Positions 27,087 to 35,476 are shown, numbered from the stretch's first letter. The stretch is DNA of 64,000 nt from CAIVVT01 sp963838205 (GCA_963838205.1 CAWIQF010000015.1:124001-188000); one strand, 5' to 3'. Translations and numbers: made by a program. Notes: generated from the letters alone by a model not told the origin.

Positions 27087-27140
27087 TACCCCGTCTCTCG
27101 AACATTTATTAATCTAATGATCTATTAATCATGGTCTACA
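27087..27140. promoter_or_regulatory. AT-rich divergent promoter region of queA and tsaD
   Basis: A 54-base gap, strikingly AT-rich for this genome, holds two copies of the palindrome ATTAAT at 27108-27113 and 27124-27129, 16 bases apart (about one and a half helix turns). Both promoters must lie here. The paired palindromes could be overlapping promoter elements or a shared operator. Confidence 0.5.
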
Positions 27141-28229
27141 ATGCCGGCTAACTGCATACTCGGACTGGAAACCTCGTGCGATGAAACCGCTGCAGCGATC
27201 GTCTCGGCGGACAAAGTTATCCTCTCCAGTGCCGTGTCTTCGCAAATTGATACGCACGCCAAATATGGCGGCGTCGTTCCGGAGCTCGCTTCCCGCGAAC
27301 ACCTGCGGGCGATTATCCCCGTCGTGCGCGAAGCGCTGGTTCAAGCCGGTGTCGGATGGGAGTCGGTTTGCGCTGTGGCCGCTACCGTCGGCCCGGGCTT
27401 AGTCGGCTCACTCCTGGTCGGTCTGACCTATGCGAAGTCTATAAGCATTGTACGTGGAATTCCACTGATTGGGGTAAACCATATCGAAGGGCACATTAAG
27501 GCGGTGATCGTGGAGGCCGAGTTCGCGGGCGCCGGGCTGGGCTATCCGGTGGTGGCCTTGGTAGCCAGCGGCGGCCATACGCACCTGTTTGAGATGCCCG
27601 GGCCGGGCCGCTACCGGCTGATGGGGAAAACGCGGGACGACGCAGCGGGCGAGGCCTACGACAAAGTAGCGAAACTGCTGGGCTTCGGATACCCGGGCGG
27701 GCCGGTACTGGACTCTCTGGCGCCGTTCGGAGAGCCGGAAGGACTGCGGCTGACGATGGCCAAAATGAAGGGCAACGCGCTCGATTTCAGCTTCAGCGGG
27801 GTGAAGACGGCGATGCTCAGGTGGGTGCAGTCGAAGGAGCTCGAAGGCGAAATCGTGGCCCGGCGGGCGCTGGTGAAACTGCATCCGCGTCCTAGTGTGG
27901 AGCAATGGCTGAGCGTCACGCCGCAGACGACATTGGACGCGATCGCCTCGTTCCAGCAGTTGGTCATCAACGAGTTGTTGAAACGGCTGGGAGAGGCGGT
28001 GCGGGAGACGTGCGCGGTGGCCGCCGTTATCGCCGGCGGGGTGGCCTGCAACGCCGGATTGCGCCGCGCGGCGACGGTGTCGCGGGTGGGCTGCCCGGTA
28101 TGGTTCACGACGCCGGGTCTATCGACGGACAATGCGGCGATGATCGCCGCCGCGGCGTGGCCCAAGTTTGAGCGCGGCGAGTGGGACGACCTGGGACTGC
28201 GGGCCCAGGCCAATCTCAGGCTCGCCTGA
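27141..28229 (+). CDS. tsaD: tRNA N6-adenosine threonylcarbamoyltransferase TsaD
   Basis: Catalyses the last step of t6A37 formation in ANN-decoding tRNAs with TsaB and TsaE. The 362-residue product carries ILGLETSCDETAAAIV, GGVVPELASREHL (metal-binding His with the next motif), GVNHIEGHIKA, VALVASGGHTHL, FGYPGGPVLDSLA, DFSFSGVKTA and AAVIAGGVACNAGLR, the complete Kae1/TsaD set. No Shine-Dalgarno sequence is visible before the ATG. Confidence 0.97.
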   Translation: MPANCILGLETSCDETAAAIVSADKVILSSAVSSQIDTHAKYGGVVPELASREHLRAIIPVVREALVQAGVGWESVCAVAATVGPGLVGSLLVGLTYAKSISIVRGIPLIGVNHIEGHIKAVIVEAEFAGAGLGYPVVALVASGGHTHLFEMPGPGRYRLMGKTRDDAAGEAYDKVAKLLGFGYPGGPVLDSLAPFGEPEGLRLTMAKMKGNALDFSFSGVKTAMLRWVQSKELEGEIVARRALVKLHPRPSVEQWLSVTPQTTLDAIASFQQLVINELLKRLGEAVRETCAVAAVIAGGVACNAGLRRAATVSRVGCPVWFTTPGLSTDNAAMIAAAAWPKFERGEWDDLGLRAQANLRLA

Positions 28230-28253
28230 GAGCGGCGGATTCCGGCGTGGAGA

Positions 28254-28412
28254 TCGCGTTGATCGATCCGTTGTGTCCGAGCCGCGCCGCGCGACGGAGC
28301 CGCGACGTGTGACGGAGCCGCGACTGAAAGGAGCGGTTCTTCGCGTTGATCGATCCGTTGTGTCCGAGCCGCGCCACGCTACGAGCCGCGACCAAAGGAA
28401 GCGGTTCTTCGC
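28254..28412 (+). repeat. Tandem cluster of the GAGCCGCGAC dispersed repeat
   Basis: Two perfect 35-base copies (28254-28288 and 28341-28375, period 87) start TCGCGTTGATCGATCCG and end in GAGCCGCGCC. Between and after them are three exact GAGCCGCGAC cores (28297-28306, 28315-28324, 28383-28392). Two of these lead into AAAGGAGCGGTTCTTCGC-type segments (near 28327-28344 and 28394-28412). The cluster follows tsaD by 24 bases and has no coding explanation. Confidence 0.75.
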
Positions 28413-28443
28413 CTTCCGAATCCCACTGCTGGTGCCGGGTCCA

Positions 28444-28461
28444 TTGGGCAATTTTGCCCAA
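28444..28461. promoter_or_regulatory. Perfect 8-bp palindrome, possible operator
   Basis: TTGGGCAA (28444-28451), TT, TTGCCCAA (28454-28461): perfect arms with a two-base centre, 312 bases before the hydrolase ATG. The form fits the site of a dimeric regulator better than a terminator. The bound protein is unknown. Confidence 0.45.
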
Positions 28462-28773
28462 CTCGTTTCCTAAGTAATTGATTCCAAAAGTGAAAAAATG
28501 GCCAATTGGGAAATCGTTGCCCAGTCGCTCCCGGCCGCGTCCTATCCGGCACGCCCTCCTCGCGGCCCGTTGCAGCCCGGCGCCGCGCCAGGGCGCGGCC
28601 GACCGGGGCGCGCGGTGGGTTCGGCGGGTGCGGAAAACGGAGTCGCGAGAGCAGCTACGCGACCCTGCGGCGCTCCGGTTCAAGACGCGGGGCGGCGCCC
28701 TAGTTTGACAATCCACGCGCGCCGGCCAAGATTGTGCCCGACACGTTGTACGCTAGGAAGTGTCGTACGGGTC

Positions 28774-30777
28774 ATGAGACGACTGGGCATCATTGATGTC
28801 GCGCTGCGCGCCACGGGCATCGCGTTGCTCGCCACGGCCACGCTCGGCGCGGCGGTGAAGACGGTGCACGTGGTGGAGCGCAGCGACGTGCTGGACGGCC
28901 GCTCGTTCGGCAAGTCGGGTCCGTATGAGAAGATCGAGGCCCGCGCCTGGTTCACGCTCGATCCAAAGCTGCCGGCGAACCGACTGATCCGCGATCTGGA
29001 CCTGGCGGTGACGAACGAGTCGGGCCAGGTGGAATTCAGCGCCGATGTCTACGTTCTAAAGCCGCGCGACCCGGCGCGGGGCAATGGGATGGTGCTCGTG
29101 GAAGTGCCGAACCGCGGCGGGAAGTCGCTGCTGAGCCGGTTCTGCTACGGCCGGAGCATGCTGGACCCCGCGAAGGACGAAGATTTCGGCGACAAGTGGC
29201 TGTTGGAAGAAGGCTACACGCTGGTCTGGATCGGGTGGCAGTGGGACGTGCCGAACCGGCCCGGCTTATTGCGGCTGGAGCCGGCCGGGTTGCGGAAAGA
29301 CGTCCCGACGCCGGGCTTGGTGCGGTCGGAGTACATCCCCGAGCGGGCGACGCCGCGCATGCCGCTGGGCGACCGGGGCCATCGGCCGATCGCGGTTGGC
29401 AAAGCGCTGCGGCTGCTGGTCCGGGACAGCGCCGAATCGCAGCCGGTGGAGATCCCCGCCGACAAGTGGAAACTGTCCGAAAACGGGACGGAAGTGGACC
29501 TGCCCGAGGGCTTCCAGCCAGGACGCCTGTACGAGTTCGTCTATGAGGGCGCGGCGCCGGTGGTGACGGGGCTGGGGCTGGCCGCGGTGCGTGATTTTGC
29601 GACGTATTTGAAGCACGGCGGGGGCGACGACGTGGCACTGCTGTCGGAGCAGAACCGGTACCTGAAGCACTCGATCGGCTTCGGTATTTCCCAGAGCGGG
29701 CGGTTTCTGAGGCATTTTCTGTACGAGGGCTTCAACGCCGACGAGCAGGGGCGGCGGGTTTTCGACGGCGTATGGGCCGACGTGGCCGGGGCGGGCCGCG
29801 GCAGTTTCAACTACCGCTACGCGCAGGCCTCGCGCGATGGGAACCCATGGAACAACGTTTTCTACCCGACCGATGTGTTCCCATTCGGCGGACTGCCGGA
29901 AAAAGATCCGGTCACGGGCAAAGAAGACGGACTGCTGGCGCGCGCGCTGGCGGCGGGAGTCGCGCCGAAGCTGTTCCTGACCAACACTTCGTACGAATAC
30001 TGGGGCCGCGCGGCAGCGCTGATTCATGTGCAGCCGGACGGCCGCGCCGACTCGACACTAGCGCCAGAGACGCGCGTCTACTTCTTCGCCGGGGCGCAAC
30101 ACCTCCCGCGCAGTCTGCCGTTGTCGAAGACGGCGGAGCGCTACGAAAGCAATCCGACGGACCAGCGGCCGTTTCAACGGGCGCTGCTGCATGGATTGGA
30201 ACTGTGGGTGAGGGATAACATCATGCCGCCGCCGTCGGTGCTCCCGCGGCTGATCAAGGGCGAACTGGCGTTGCCCAGCGAAGTGCGGTTCCCGCGCATT
30301 CCGGGAGTGAGTTTGCCCAAGCACCCGCGGCTGGCGCGGCGGCTCGATTACGGCGCGGAATTTGCGTCTCAAGGCTACGCCACCAAGGAACCGCCGGCGG
30401 TGCTGGGCGCGTTTCCACTGCTGGTGCCGCAGACCGACGCCGATGGGAACGACCTGGGTGGGGTGCGGCTGCCCGAGGTGGCGGTCCCGCTGGGTACCTT
30501 CACCGGGTGGAACTTCCGCGCGCCGCTGACTGGCGCGCCGGAACAGATGGCATCCTTCGTCGGCTCGTTCTTCCCATTTCCGAAGACGAAAGCGGAACGC
30601 GACCGCGCACACGACAGCCGCGCATCGATCGAAGAGCGGTATCAGGACCGCGCCGATTACCTGCGGCGCGCCGCCGCGGTGGTGGATTCCCTGATTGCCG
30701 AGAGATTCCTGCTGGAGCGCGACCGCGCGTATGCGCTGGAGCGCTGCGGATTGCTCTGGGACGCCTTGCTACACTGA
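28774..30777 (+). CDS. Exported large alpha/beta hydrolase-domain protein
   Basis: A 667-residue protein from the ATG at 28774, chosen because it yields a signal peptide (GIIDVALRATGIALLATATLGAAV). The core shows an alpha/beta hydrolase nucleophile elbow GFGISQSGRFLRHFLYEGF (G-x-S-x-S-G) and a downstream FAGAQHLP stretch that may hold the catalytic His. Many related proteins of similar size occur in Acidobacteria and Proteobacteria as 'alpha/beta hydrolase domain' proteins of unknown substrate. An upstream frame extension to 28498 lacks plausible sequence. The mrp gene follows after 7 bases. Confidence 0.78.
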   Translation: MRRLGIIDVALRATGIALLATATLGAAVKTVHVVERSDVLDGRSFGKSGPYEKIEARAWFTLDPKLPANRLIRDLDLAVTNESGQVEFSADVYVLKPRDPARGNGMVLVEVPNRGGKSLLSRFCYGRSMLDPAKDEDFGDKWLLEEGYTLVWIGWQWDVPNRPGLLRLEPAGLRKDVPTPGLVRSEYIPERATPRMPLGDRGHRPIAVGKALRLLVRDSAESQPVEIPADKWKLSENGTEVDLPEGFQPGRLYEFVYEGAAPVVTGLGLAAVRDFATYLKHGGGDDVALLSEQNRYLKHSIGFGISQSGRFLRHFLYEGFNADEQGRRVFDGVWADVAGAGRGSFNYRYAQASRDGNPWNNVFYPTDVFPFGGLPEKDPVTGKEDGLLARALAAGVAPKLFLTNTSYEYWGRAAALIHVQPDGRADSTLAPETRVYFFAGAQHLPRSLPLSKTAERYESNPTDQRPFQRALLHGLELWVRDNIMPPPSVLPRLIKGELALPSEVRFPRIPGVSLPKHPRLARRLDYGAEFASQGYATKEPPAVLGAFPLLVPQTDADGNDLGGVRLPEVAVPLGTFTGWNFRAPLTGAPEQMASFVGSFFPFPKTKAERDRAHDSRASIEERYQDRADYLRRAAAVVDSLIAERFLLERDRAYALERCGLLWDALLH

Positions 30778-30784
30778 GCTTCAT

Positions 30785-31618
30785 ATGGCCACACCTCCCC
30801 AGATGGAGCCCCCGAAGCTGCCGATCGAGGGCGTTAAAAACCTGATTACGATCGGCTCCGGCAAAGGCGGCGTGGGCAAGACCACAATCGCCGTGAACCT
30901 GGCGATTGCACTGGCGCGACTGGGCCACAAGACCGGACTGCTGGACGCCGACGTGTACGGGCCGAACGTGCCGCTGATGATGGGCATCCGCGACACGCCC
31001 TACGCCGTGGAGGGACGCATCGTCCCGCTGGAGCAGTACGGCGTGAAGCTGATGTCGATGGGTTTCGTCAATCCCGGCGACAAGCCGCTGATCTGGCGCG
31101 GGCCGATGCTGCACAGCGTAATGCAGCAGTTCGTGCGGCAGGTGGATTGGGGCGAGTTGGACTACTTACTGATCGACCTCCCGCCGGGCACCGGTGACGT
31201 GGCGCTGAGCCTGATTCAGACCGCGCCAATCACGGGCGCGGTGGTGGTGACCACGCCCTCCGAAGTGGCGCTGGAAGACGCTCGCAAGGCCGTGCTGATG
31301 TTCCAGCAGGTGAAGGTCGAGCTGCTGGGAATCGTTGAAAACATGAGCTATCTGGTGATTCCCGAGAGTGGCCAGAAGCTGGACATTTTCGGACAGGGCG
31401 GCGGAGAGCGAACAGCGGAAGCGATGGGCGTGCCGTTCCTGGGCAGCCTGCCGCTGGACCCGCGAGTGCGCATTGGCGGCGATACGGGAAGGCCGGTGGC
31501 GCTGCTCGGGCCGGACGATGCTAAAGCCAGTGGTTTCTATGAAATTGCCCAGCGGGTGGTGGAATGCTGCGGTGCCGGCGGCATCAGGCGCGCCCCGAAA
31601 ATGACCATTGAAGACTGA
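30785..31618 (+). CDS. mrp: Mrp/NBP35-family P-loop ATPase lacking the usual CxxC
   Basis: Family members carry or assemble Fe-S clusters. The 277-residue product has the deviant Walker A GSGKGGVGKTT (24-34), LLDADVYGPNVPLM, LIDLPPGTGDVALSL and VTTPSEVALEDARKAV, so the ATPase part is intact. The N-terminal DUF59 domain of many Mrp proteins is absent. In the place where ENMSY is normally followed by a C-x-x-C cluster motif, this protein reads ENMSYLVIPESG, without cysteines; the only pair is CC near the C-terminus. Cluster carrying is therefore doubtful. It starts 7 bases after the hydrolase gene. Confidence 0.85.
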   Translation: MATPPQMEPPKLPIEGVKNLITIGSGKGGVGKTTIAVNLAIALARLGHKTGLLDADVYGPNVPLMMGIRDTPYAVEGRIVPLEQYGVKLMSMGFVNPGDKPLIWRGPMLHSVMQQFVRQVDWGELDYLLIDLPPGTGDVALSLIQTAPITGAVVVTTPSEVALEDARKAVLMFQQVKVELLGIVENMSYLVIPESGQKLDIFGQGGGERTAEAMGVPFLGSLPLDPRVRIGGDTGRPVALLGPDDAKASGFYEIAQRVVECCGAGGIRRAPKMTIED

Positions 31619-31660
31619 CAGAAGCGGGGTGGTATTCGCCGCGCCAGGAAGCAGATCCAA

Positions 31661-31691
31661 TTCGAGTAATCGAATAAACATATTTTATAGT
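31661..31691 (+). promoter_or_regulatory. Candidate promoter of the ilv leader
   Basis: TATAGT at 31686-31691 with TTCGAG at 31661-31666 (19-base spacer) is the best pair in a clearly AT-rich block (31655-31735). A start near 31698 would place the leader peptide ATG about 40 bases into the transcript. An alternative -35 is TTGCAT at 31701-31706, with a poor -10. Confidence 0.35.
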
Positions 31692-31736
31692 AAATCGTTC
31701 TTGCATTTGCTAGGATTCCATATTAGGCTATTAGTG

Positions 31737-31856
31737 ATGAGGGACGCGCACAGCACAGCCAACCGGCCTCTGCGAGGCGTGGAACTCATATCGATTTCGG
31801 CCATTCTTGCCGTACCGGGCATCATTATTGCGGGGTTACACCTAAATCCCGCCTGA
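31737..31856 (+). CDS. Branched-chain-rich leader peptide of the ilv operon
   Basis: A 39-residue peptide, MRDAHSTANRPLRG followed by VELISISAILAVPGIIIAGL and HLNPA. Of the 22 residues 15-36, 12 are Ile, Leu or Val, including three consecutive Ile (29-31). The codons include ATA, GTA, TTA, CTA, CTT and ATT, which are rare in this GC-rich genome, so ribosome movement should be sensitive to charging of the matching tRNAs. The stop codon (31854-31856) lies 31 bases before the terminator hairpin and about 150 before ilvB. This is the arrangement of the enterobacterial ilv leaders. A GTG directly before the ATG is an alternative start. Confidence 0.75.
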   Translation: MRDAHSTANRPLRGVELISISAILAVPGIIIAGLHLNPA

Positions 31857-31902
31857 GTAGGCCGAAACCAGAATCGAAAAGAAACCGGGGCCACCAGGCG
31901 GG
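31848..31902 (+). promoter_or_regulatory. Predicted antiterminator pairing of the ilv attenuator
   Basis: CCCGCCTG (31848-31855), the final codons of the leader peptide, is perfectly complementary to CAGGCGGG (31895-31902) in the 5' arm of the terminator. A ribosome that finishes the peptide would cover the first segment and let the terminator form; one stalled at the Ile/Leu/Val codons would leave it free to pair and block termination. Confidence 0.65.
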
Positions 31903-31926
31903 AACAAACCGCCGGGTGGCCCTTTT
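31888..31926 (+). terminator. Intrinsic terminator (attenuator) upstream of ilvB
   Basis: GGGCCACC-A-GGCGG (31888-31901) pairs with CCGCC-G-GGTGGCCC (31909-31922) around a 7-base loop, one mismatch in 14, followed by TTTT at 31923-31926 and a further T run. It lies before, not after, the ilv genes, so it acts as an attenuator. Confidence 0.85.
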
Positions 31927-32007
31927 CCGTTTAGATCTGGATTGAGTTTTTTTGCGGGTGGAGACGACCCGATGGACGATTGCAACGAAGAAGGAGAACT
32001 GGCTGCG

Positions 32008-33741
32008 ATGTCGAACCTGATGAGCGGGGCGCGGATTCTGCTGGAGTGCCTGGCGCGCGAGAACGTGGAGGTGATCTTCGGCTACCCGGGCGGGGTGACG
32101 CTGCCGCTCTATGACGCGTTGTACGAGCACCCGATCCGGCACGTGCTGGTGCGGCACGAGGAGAACGCGAGTTTCGCGGCATCGGGGTATGCGCGGGCTT
32201 CGGGGCGGGTGGGGGTGTGCTGCGCGACTTCGGGCCCCGGAGCGACGAACCTGACGACGGGGCTGGTGGACGCGATGATGGACTCGATTCCGGTGGTGGC
32301 GATCACGGGTCAGGTCACCAGCAAGATGATCGGCAGCGACGCGTTTCAGGAAGCGGACACGTTCGGCATCATGCGGCCGGCGACGAAGCACAATTACCTG
32401 GTGCGGGACGTGAACGACGTGGCGCGGGTGGTGCACGAGGCGTTCTACATCGCCTCAACGGGCCGGCCGGGGCCGGTGCTGGTTGACATCACGAAGGACG
32501 CGCTGCAAGGCCAGGCGCACTACACGCCGGTGCACGAGATCCACCTGCCGGGCTACAAGGTGGTCACCGATGGCCACGCGGGGCAGATCCGGCGGGCGGC
32601 GCAGATGATGTGGGAGGCGCAGCGGCCGATGGTATACGCGGGCGGCGGGATCATCCACTCGGGCGCGCACGACGAGCTGCGCGAACTGGTGGAACTGATC
32701 GATTGTCCGGCGGTGTGCACGCTGATGGGGCTGGGCGGGCTGCCGGGCTCGCACCCGAATTTCATATCGCTGCCGGGGATGCACGGCAGTTATGCCGCGA
32801 ACATGGGGCTGACGGAGTGCGACCTGATCATCGCGCTGGGAGTGCGCTTCGACGACCGCGTCACGGGGCGGCTGTCGGCCTTCGCGCCACACGCGAAGGT
32901 GATCCACGTGGACATCGACCCAGCCGAGATCGGCAAGAACCGGGCCGCGGACCTGCCGATCGTGGGCGACCTGAAGCGGGTGATCGCCAAGCTGATCAAG
33001 ATTCTGAAGGAACTGCAGCCGCAGGCGGCGGAACAGAGCGCGGCAGCGCGGAAGGAGTGGTGGCGGAGGGTGCACGGCTGGCAGGCGGAGCATCCGCTGG
33101 AGCCAGTATTCGGCAGCGACGAAATCAAGCCGCAGCAACTCATGTACGAGATCAACCGGATCAGCGACGGCAAAGCAATCGTCAGCTCCGACGTGGGGCA
33201 GCACCAGATGTGGGCGGCGCAGTTCATCCGCTTCGACGCTCCGCGGTTGTGGATCAACTCGGGCGGCCTGGGCTCGATGGGCTTCGGGCTGCCCGGGGCG
33301 GTCGGCGCGCAGATGGCAAATCCGGATGCCACGGTCTTCGCGATCGTCGGCGACGGGGGATTCCAGATGTCGGTGCCGGAGCTGGCGACACTGGTCAATT
33401 GTGGTCTGCCGGTGAAGGTGATCGTGATGAACAACGGATACCTGGGCATGGTGCGGCAGTGGCAGGAATTGTTCTACAACAACCGGCTGTGCGCGGTGGA
33501 GCTGAGCGCGTTTCCCAACGTGGAGCTGCTCGCGGCGGCGTATGGGATGAAGGGACGCATCGTGCGCACGCCGGCGGAGCTGCAAAGCGCGCTGAAGGAA
33601 GCGATGGAGGAGCCGGGCCCGTACCTGATGGACGTGCGGGTGAGCCAATACGAAAACGTCTACCCGATGGTGCCAGCGGGCGCGGCGATCAATGAGATGG
33701 TGCTGGCGCCGCCGCAGCCGGTGCCAGTTGGGAAGCCGTGA
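32008..33741 (+). CDS. ilvB: Acetolactate synthase large (catalytic) subunit
   Basis: ThDP- and FAD-dependent enzyme that condenses pyruvate to acetolactate or with 2-ketobutyrate to acetohydroxybutyrate, the first common step of Val/Leu/Ile synthesis. Motifs: VIFGYPGG, LVRHEENASFAASGYARASG (catalytic Glu), TSGPGATNLTTGL, and the ThDP signature IVGDGGFQMSVPELATLV...MNNGYLGMVRQWQ. The start at ATG 32008 follows AAGGAG and gives MSNLMSGARILLEC, the usual beginning; ATG 31972 and TTG 31942 are earlier in-frame options. First gene of the attenuated ilvBNC-cimA operon. Confidence 0.95.
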   Translation: MSNLMSGARILLECLARENVEVIFGYPGGVTLPLYDALYEHPIRHVLVRHEENASFAASGYARASGRVGVCCATSGPGATNLTTGLVDAMMDSIPVVAITGQVTSKMIGSDAFQEADTFGIMRPATKHNYLVRDVNDVARVVHEAFYIASTGRPGPVLVDITKDALQGQAHYTPVHEIHLPGYKVVTDGHAGQIRRAAQMMWEAQRPMVYAGGGIIHSGAHDELRELVELIDCPAVCTLMGLGGLPGSHPNFISLPGMHGSYAANMGLTECDLIIALGVRFDDRVTGRLSAFAPHAKVIHVDIDPAEIGKNRAADLPIVGDLKRVIAKLIKILKELQPQAAEQSAAARKEWWRRVHGWQAEHPLEPVFGSDEIKPQQLMYEINRISDGKAIVSSDVGQHQMWAAQFIRFDAPRLWINSGGLGSMGFGLPGAVGAQMANPDATVFAIVGDGGFQMSVPELATLVNCGLPVKVIVMNNGYLGMVRQWQELFYNNRLCAVELSAFPNVELLAAAYGMKGRIVRTPAELQSALKEAMEEPGPYLMDVRVSQYENVYPMVPAGAAINEMVLAPPQPVPVGKP

Positions 33742-33769
33742 GCCCGGGGCACGAGAGGAGAAAAGAAGC

Positions 33770-34318
33770 ATGCTGATGACGATTTCGCTGCTCATGGAAA
33801 ACAAGGCGGGCGCGATGATGCGGGTAACGGGGCTGCTGACGCAACGGGGCTACAACATCGAGTCGCTGACGGTGGCGCGGACGCTGGACCCGACGCTGTC
33901 GCGGATGACGATCGGAGTGGACGTGGACCCGAAACTGCGGGCGCAGGTGATCAAGCAGATGAACAAGCTGATCAACGTATTGCAAGCCACCGACCTGACG
34001 GAGACGCCGGCGGTGATGCGGGAACTGGTGCTGCTGCGGGTACGCGCCACCATGGAACACAGAACTGCAATTCTGAAAGAAGCCGAAATATTCGGCGCAC
34101 GCGTGGTGGATTCGAGCGTCGAGGGCTTCGCGCTCGAGGTCACGGGCGAGTCGGAGAAGCTGGAAGAGTTCGTCTCCGTGATGGAGAGCTATGGCGAGAT
34201 TGACGTGACGCGGTCGGGGACCGTGGCGGTCTCGCTGGAACAGAAGAAACTGAGGCTGTCGCCGCCGGTCTCGAGGACCGTCGTGCCGGCGGAGCCAGTG
34301 AGCGCCGAAGGGCGCTAG
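33770..34318 (+). CDS. ilvN: Acetolactate synthase small (regulatory) subunit
   Basis: The ACT-domain subunit that activates the large subunit and confers valine feedback inhibition. The 182-residue product reads MLMTISLLMENKAGAMMRVT, GLLTQRGYNIESLTVA, then SRMTIGVDVD, and the C-terminal half LVLLRVRATMEHRTAILKEA, typical IlvN/IlvH. The start at 33770 follows GAGAGGAGAAAAG. It is 28 bases after ilvB and 32 before ilvC. The last 25 residues are a variable tail. Confidence 0.94.
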   Translation: MLMTISLLMENKAGAMMRVTGLLTQRGYNIESLTVARTLDPTLSRMTIGVDVDPKLRAQVIKQMNKLINVLQATDLTETPAVMRELVLLRVRATMEHRTAILKEAEIFGARVVDSSVEGFALEVTGESEKLEEFVSVMESYGEIDVTRSGTVAVSLEQKKLRLSPPVSRTVVPAEPVSAEGR

Positions 34319-34350
34319 ACGCCGATCGAAATCAAGAGGAAAACAATTTC

Positions 34351-35382
34351 ATGTCACGACGTTTTTATGAGAAGGACGGATCGCTGGCCCATCTGGAAGG
34401 CAAGACGGTGGCCATCATCGGCTACGGGAGCCAGGGGCACGCCCACGCGCTGAACCTGCGGGACTCCGGCGTGAATGTAGTGGTGGGGCTATACCCGGGG
34501 AGCAAGAGCTGGGCCAAGGCGGAAGCCGCGGGGCTGAAGGTGCTGGCCGTCGCGGAGGCCGCCCAGGCCGCCGATTTGATCATGATTCTGGCGCCCGATC
34601 ACGTGCAGGCGGACCTGTACGCGAAAGATATCGAACCGCACCTGAAGCCGGGCAAGACGCTGATGTTCGCGCACGGCTTCAGCATTCACTTCGGCACGAT
34701 CAAGCCGCCGGCAGGCATCGACGTGTCGATGGTTGCCCCGAAGGCTCCCGGCCATCGCGTCCGCGAGGTGTTCACCGAAGGTTCGGGCACGCCGGCGCTG
34801 GTCGCGATTCACCAGGACGCTTCCGGCAAGGCGCTCGAAAACGCGCTGGCCTACGCGCTGGCCCTCGGCACGCTGCGCGCCGGCGTAATCGAGACAACGT
34901 TCAAGGAAGAGACGGAGACCGACCTGTTCGGCGAGCAGGTGGTGCTCTGCGGCGGCGTCAGCGCGTTGATCAAAGCGGCATTCGACACGCTGGTGGAGGC
35001 CGGTTACGCGCCGGAGATGGCCTACTTCGAATGCCAGCACGAGCTGAAACTAATCGTCGACCTGATCTATGAGGGCGGCTTGAATTACATGCGCTACTCG
35101 GTCTCCGACACGGCCGAATACGGCGATTATACGCGCGGGCCGCGCATCATCAACGCCCAGACGCGCCAGGAGATGAAGAAGATCCTGGGCGAGATTCAGA
35201 GCGGAGATTTCGCGCGTGCCTGGATCGCCGAGAACAAGAGCGGCCGGCATAATTTCCTGGCGATGCGCGAGGGAGCGCGCACCTCGCAACTCGAAACGGT
35301 CGGCAAGGGACTGCGCGAGATGATGCCGTTCCTCAAGAAGAAGAAGGAAGAGGGCGTGCCGCAGGATACGCCGGCGAACTGA
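34351..35382 (+). CDS. ilvC: Ketol-acid reductoisomerase
   Basis: NADPH-dependent isomeroreductase for the second common step of Val/Ile synthesis. The 343-residue class I product has the Rossmann motif IIGYGSQGHAHALNLRDSG, FAHGFSIHFG, MVAPKAPGHRVRE, and metal-binding acidic residues in KEETETDLFGEQVVLCGG and FECQHELKLIVDLIYEGG. A lysine-rich tail (FLKKKKEEG) ends the protein. An upstream AAGAGGAAAAC ribosome binding site is present. Confidence 0.97.
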   Translation: MSRRFYEKDGSLAHLEGKTVAIIGYGSQGHAHALNLRDSGVNVVVGLYPGSKSWAKAEAAGLKVLAVAEAAQAADLIMILAPDHVQADLYAKDIEPHLKPGKTLMFAHGFSIHFGTIKPPAGIDVSMVAPKAPGHRVREVFTEGSGTPALVAIHQDASGKALENALAYALALGTLRAGVIETTFKEETETDLFGEQVVLCGGVSALIKAAFDTLVEAGYAPEMAYFECQHELKLIVDLIYEGGLNYMRYSVSDTAEYGDYTRGPRIINAQTRQEMKKILGEIQSGDFARAWIAENKSGRHNFLAMREGARTSQLETVGKGLREMMPFLKKKKEEGVPQDTPAN

Positions 35383-35476
35383 GCGAGAGTGTTTCCGCGA
35401 GGACGGAAACAAAGTCACAGAGAAACGGGGCCGGCCGGCGGCCCCGGCGGCAGGAAGGATTCCAAGCAGCGAAACC

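Larger units (their letters stand above)
28230..28773. other. Long intergenic region between tsaD and the alpha/beta hydrolase gene
   Basis: About 540 bases. The first third holds the repeat cluster, then comes the palindrome at 28444-28461. The rest (28470-28760) can be read through in the hydrolase frame but has low-complexity Ala/Arg/Pro translation and no family support, so I treat it as non-coding. Confidence 0.5.

Noticed and set aside
28498..28773. Upstream extension of the exported hydrolase frame
   Set aside because: Translation is low-complexity and it would bury the signal peptide that starts at 28774.
31608..31736. Upstream extension of the ilv leader peptide frame
   Set aside because: The extension overlaps the end of mrp and the AT-rich promoter region; the ATG at 31737 gives a compact leader with the expected features.
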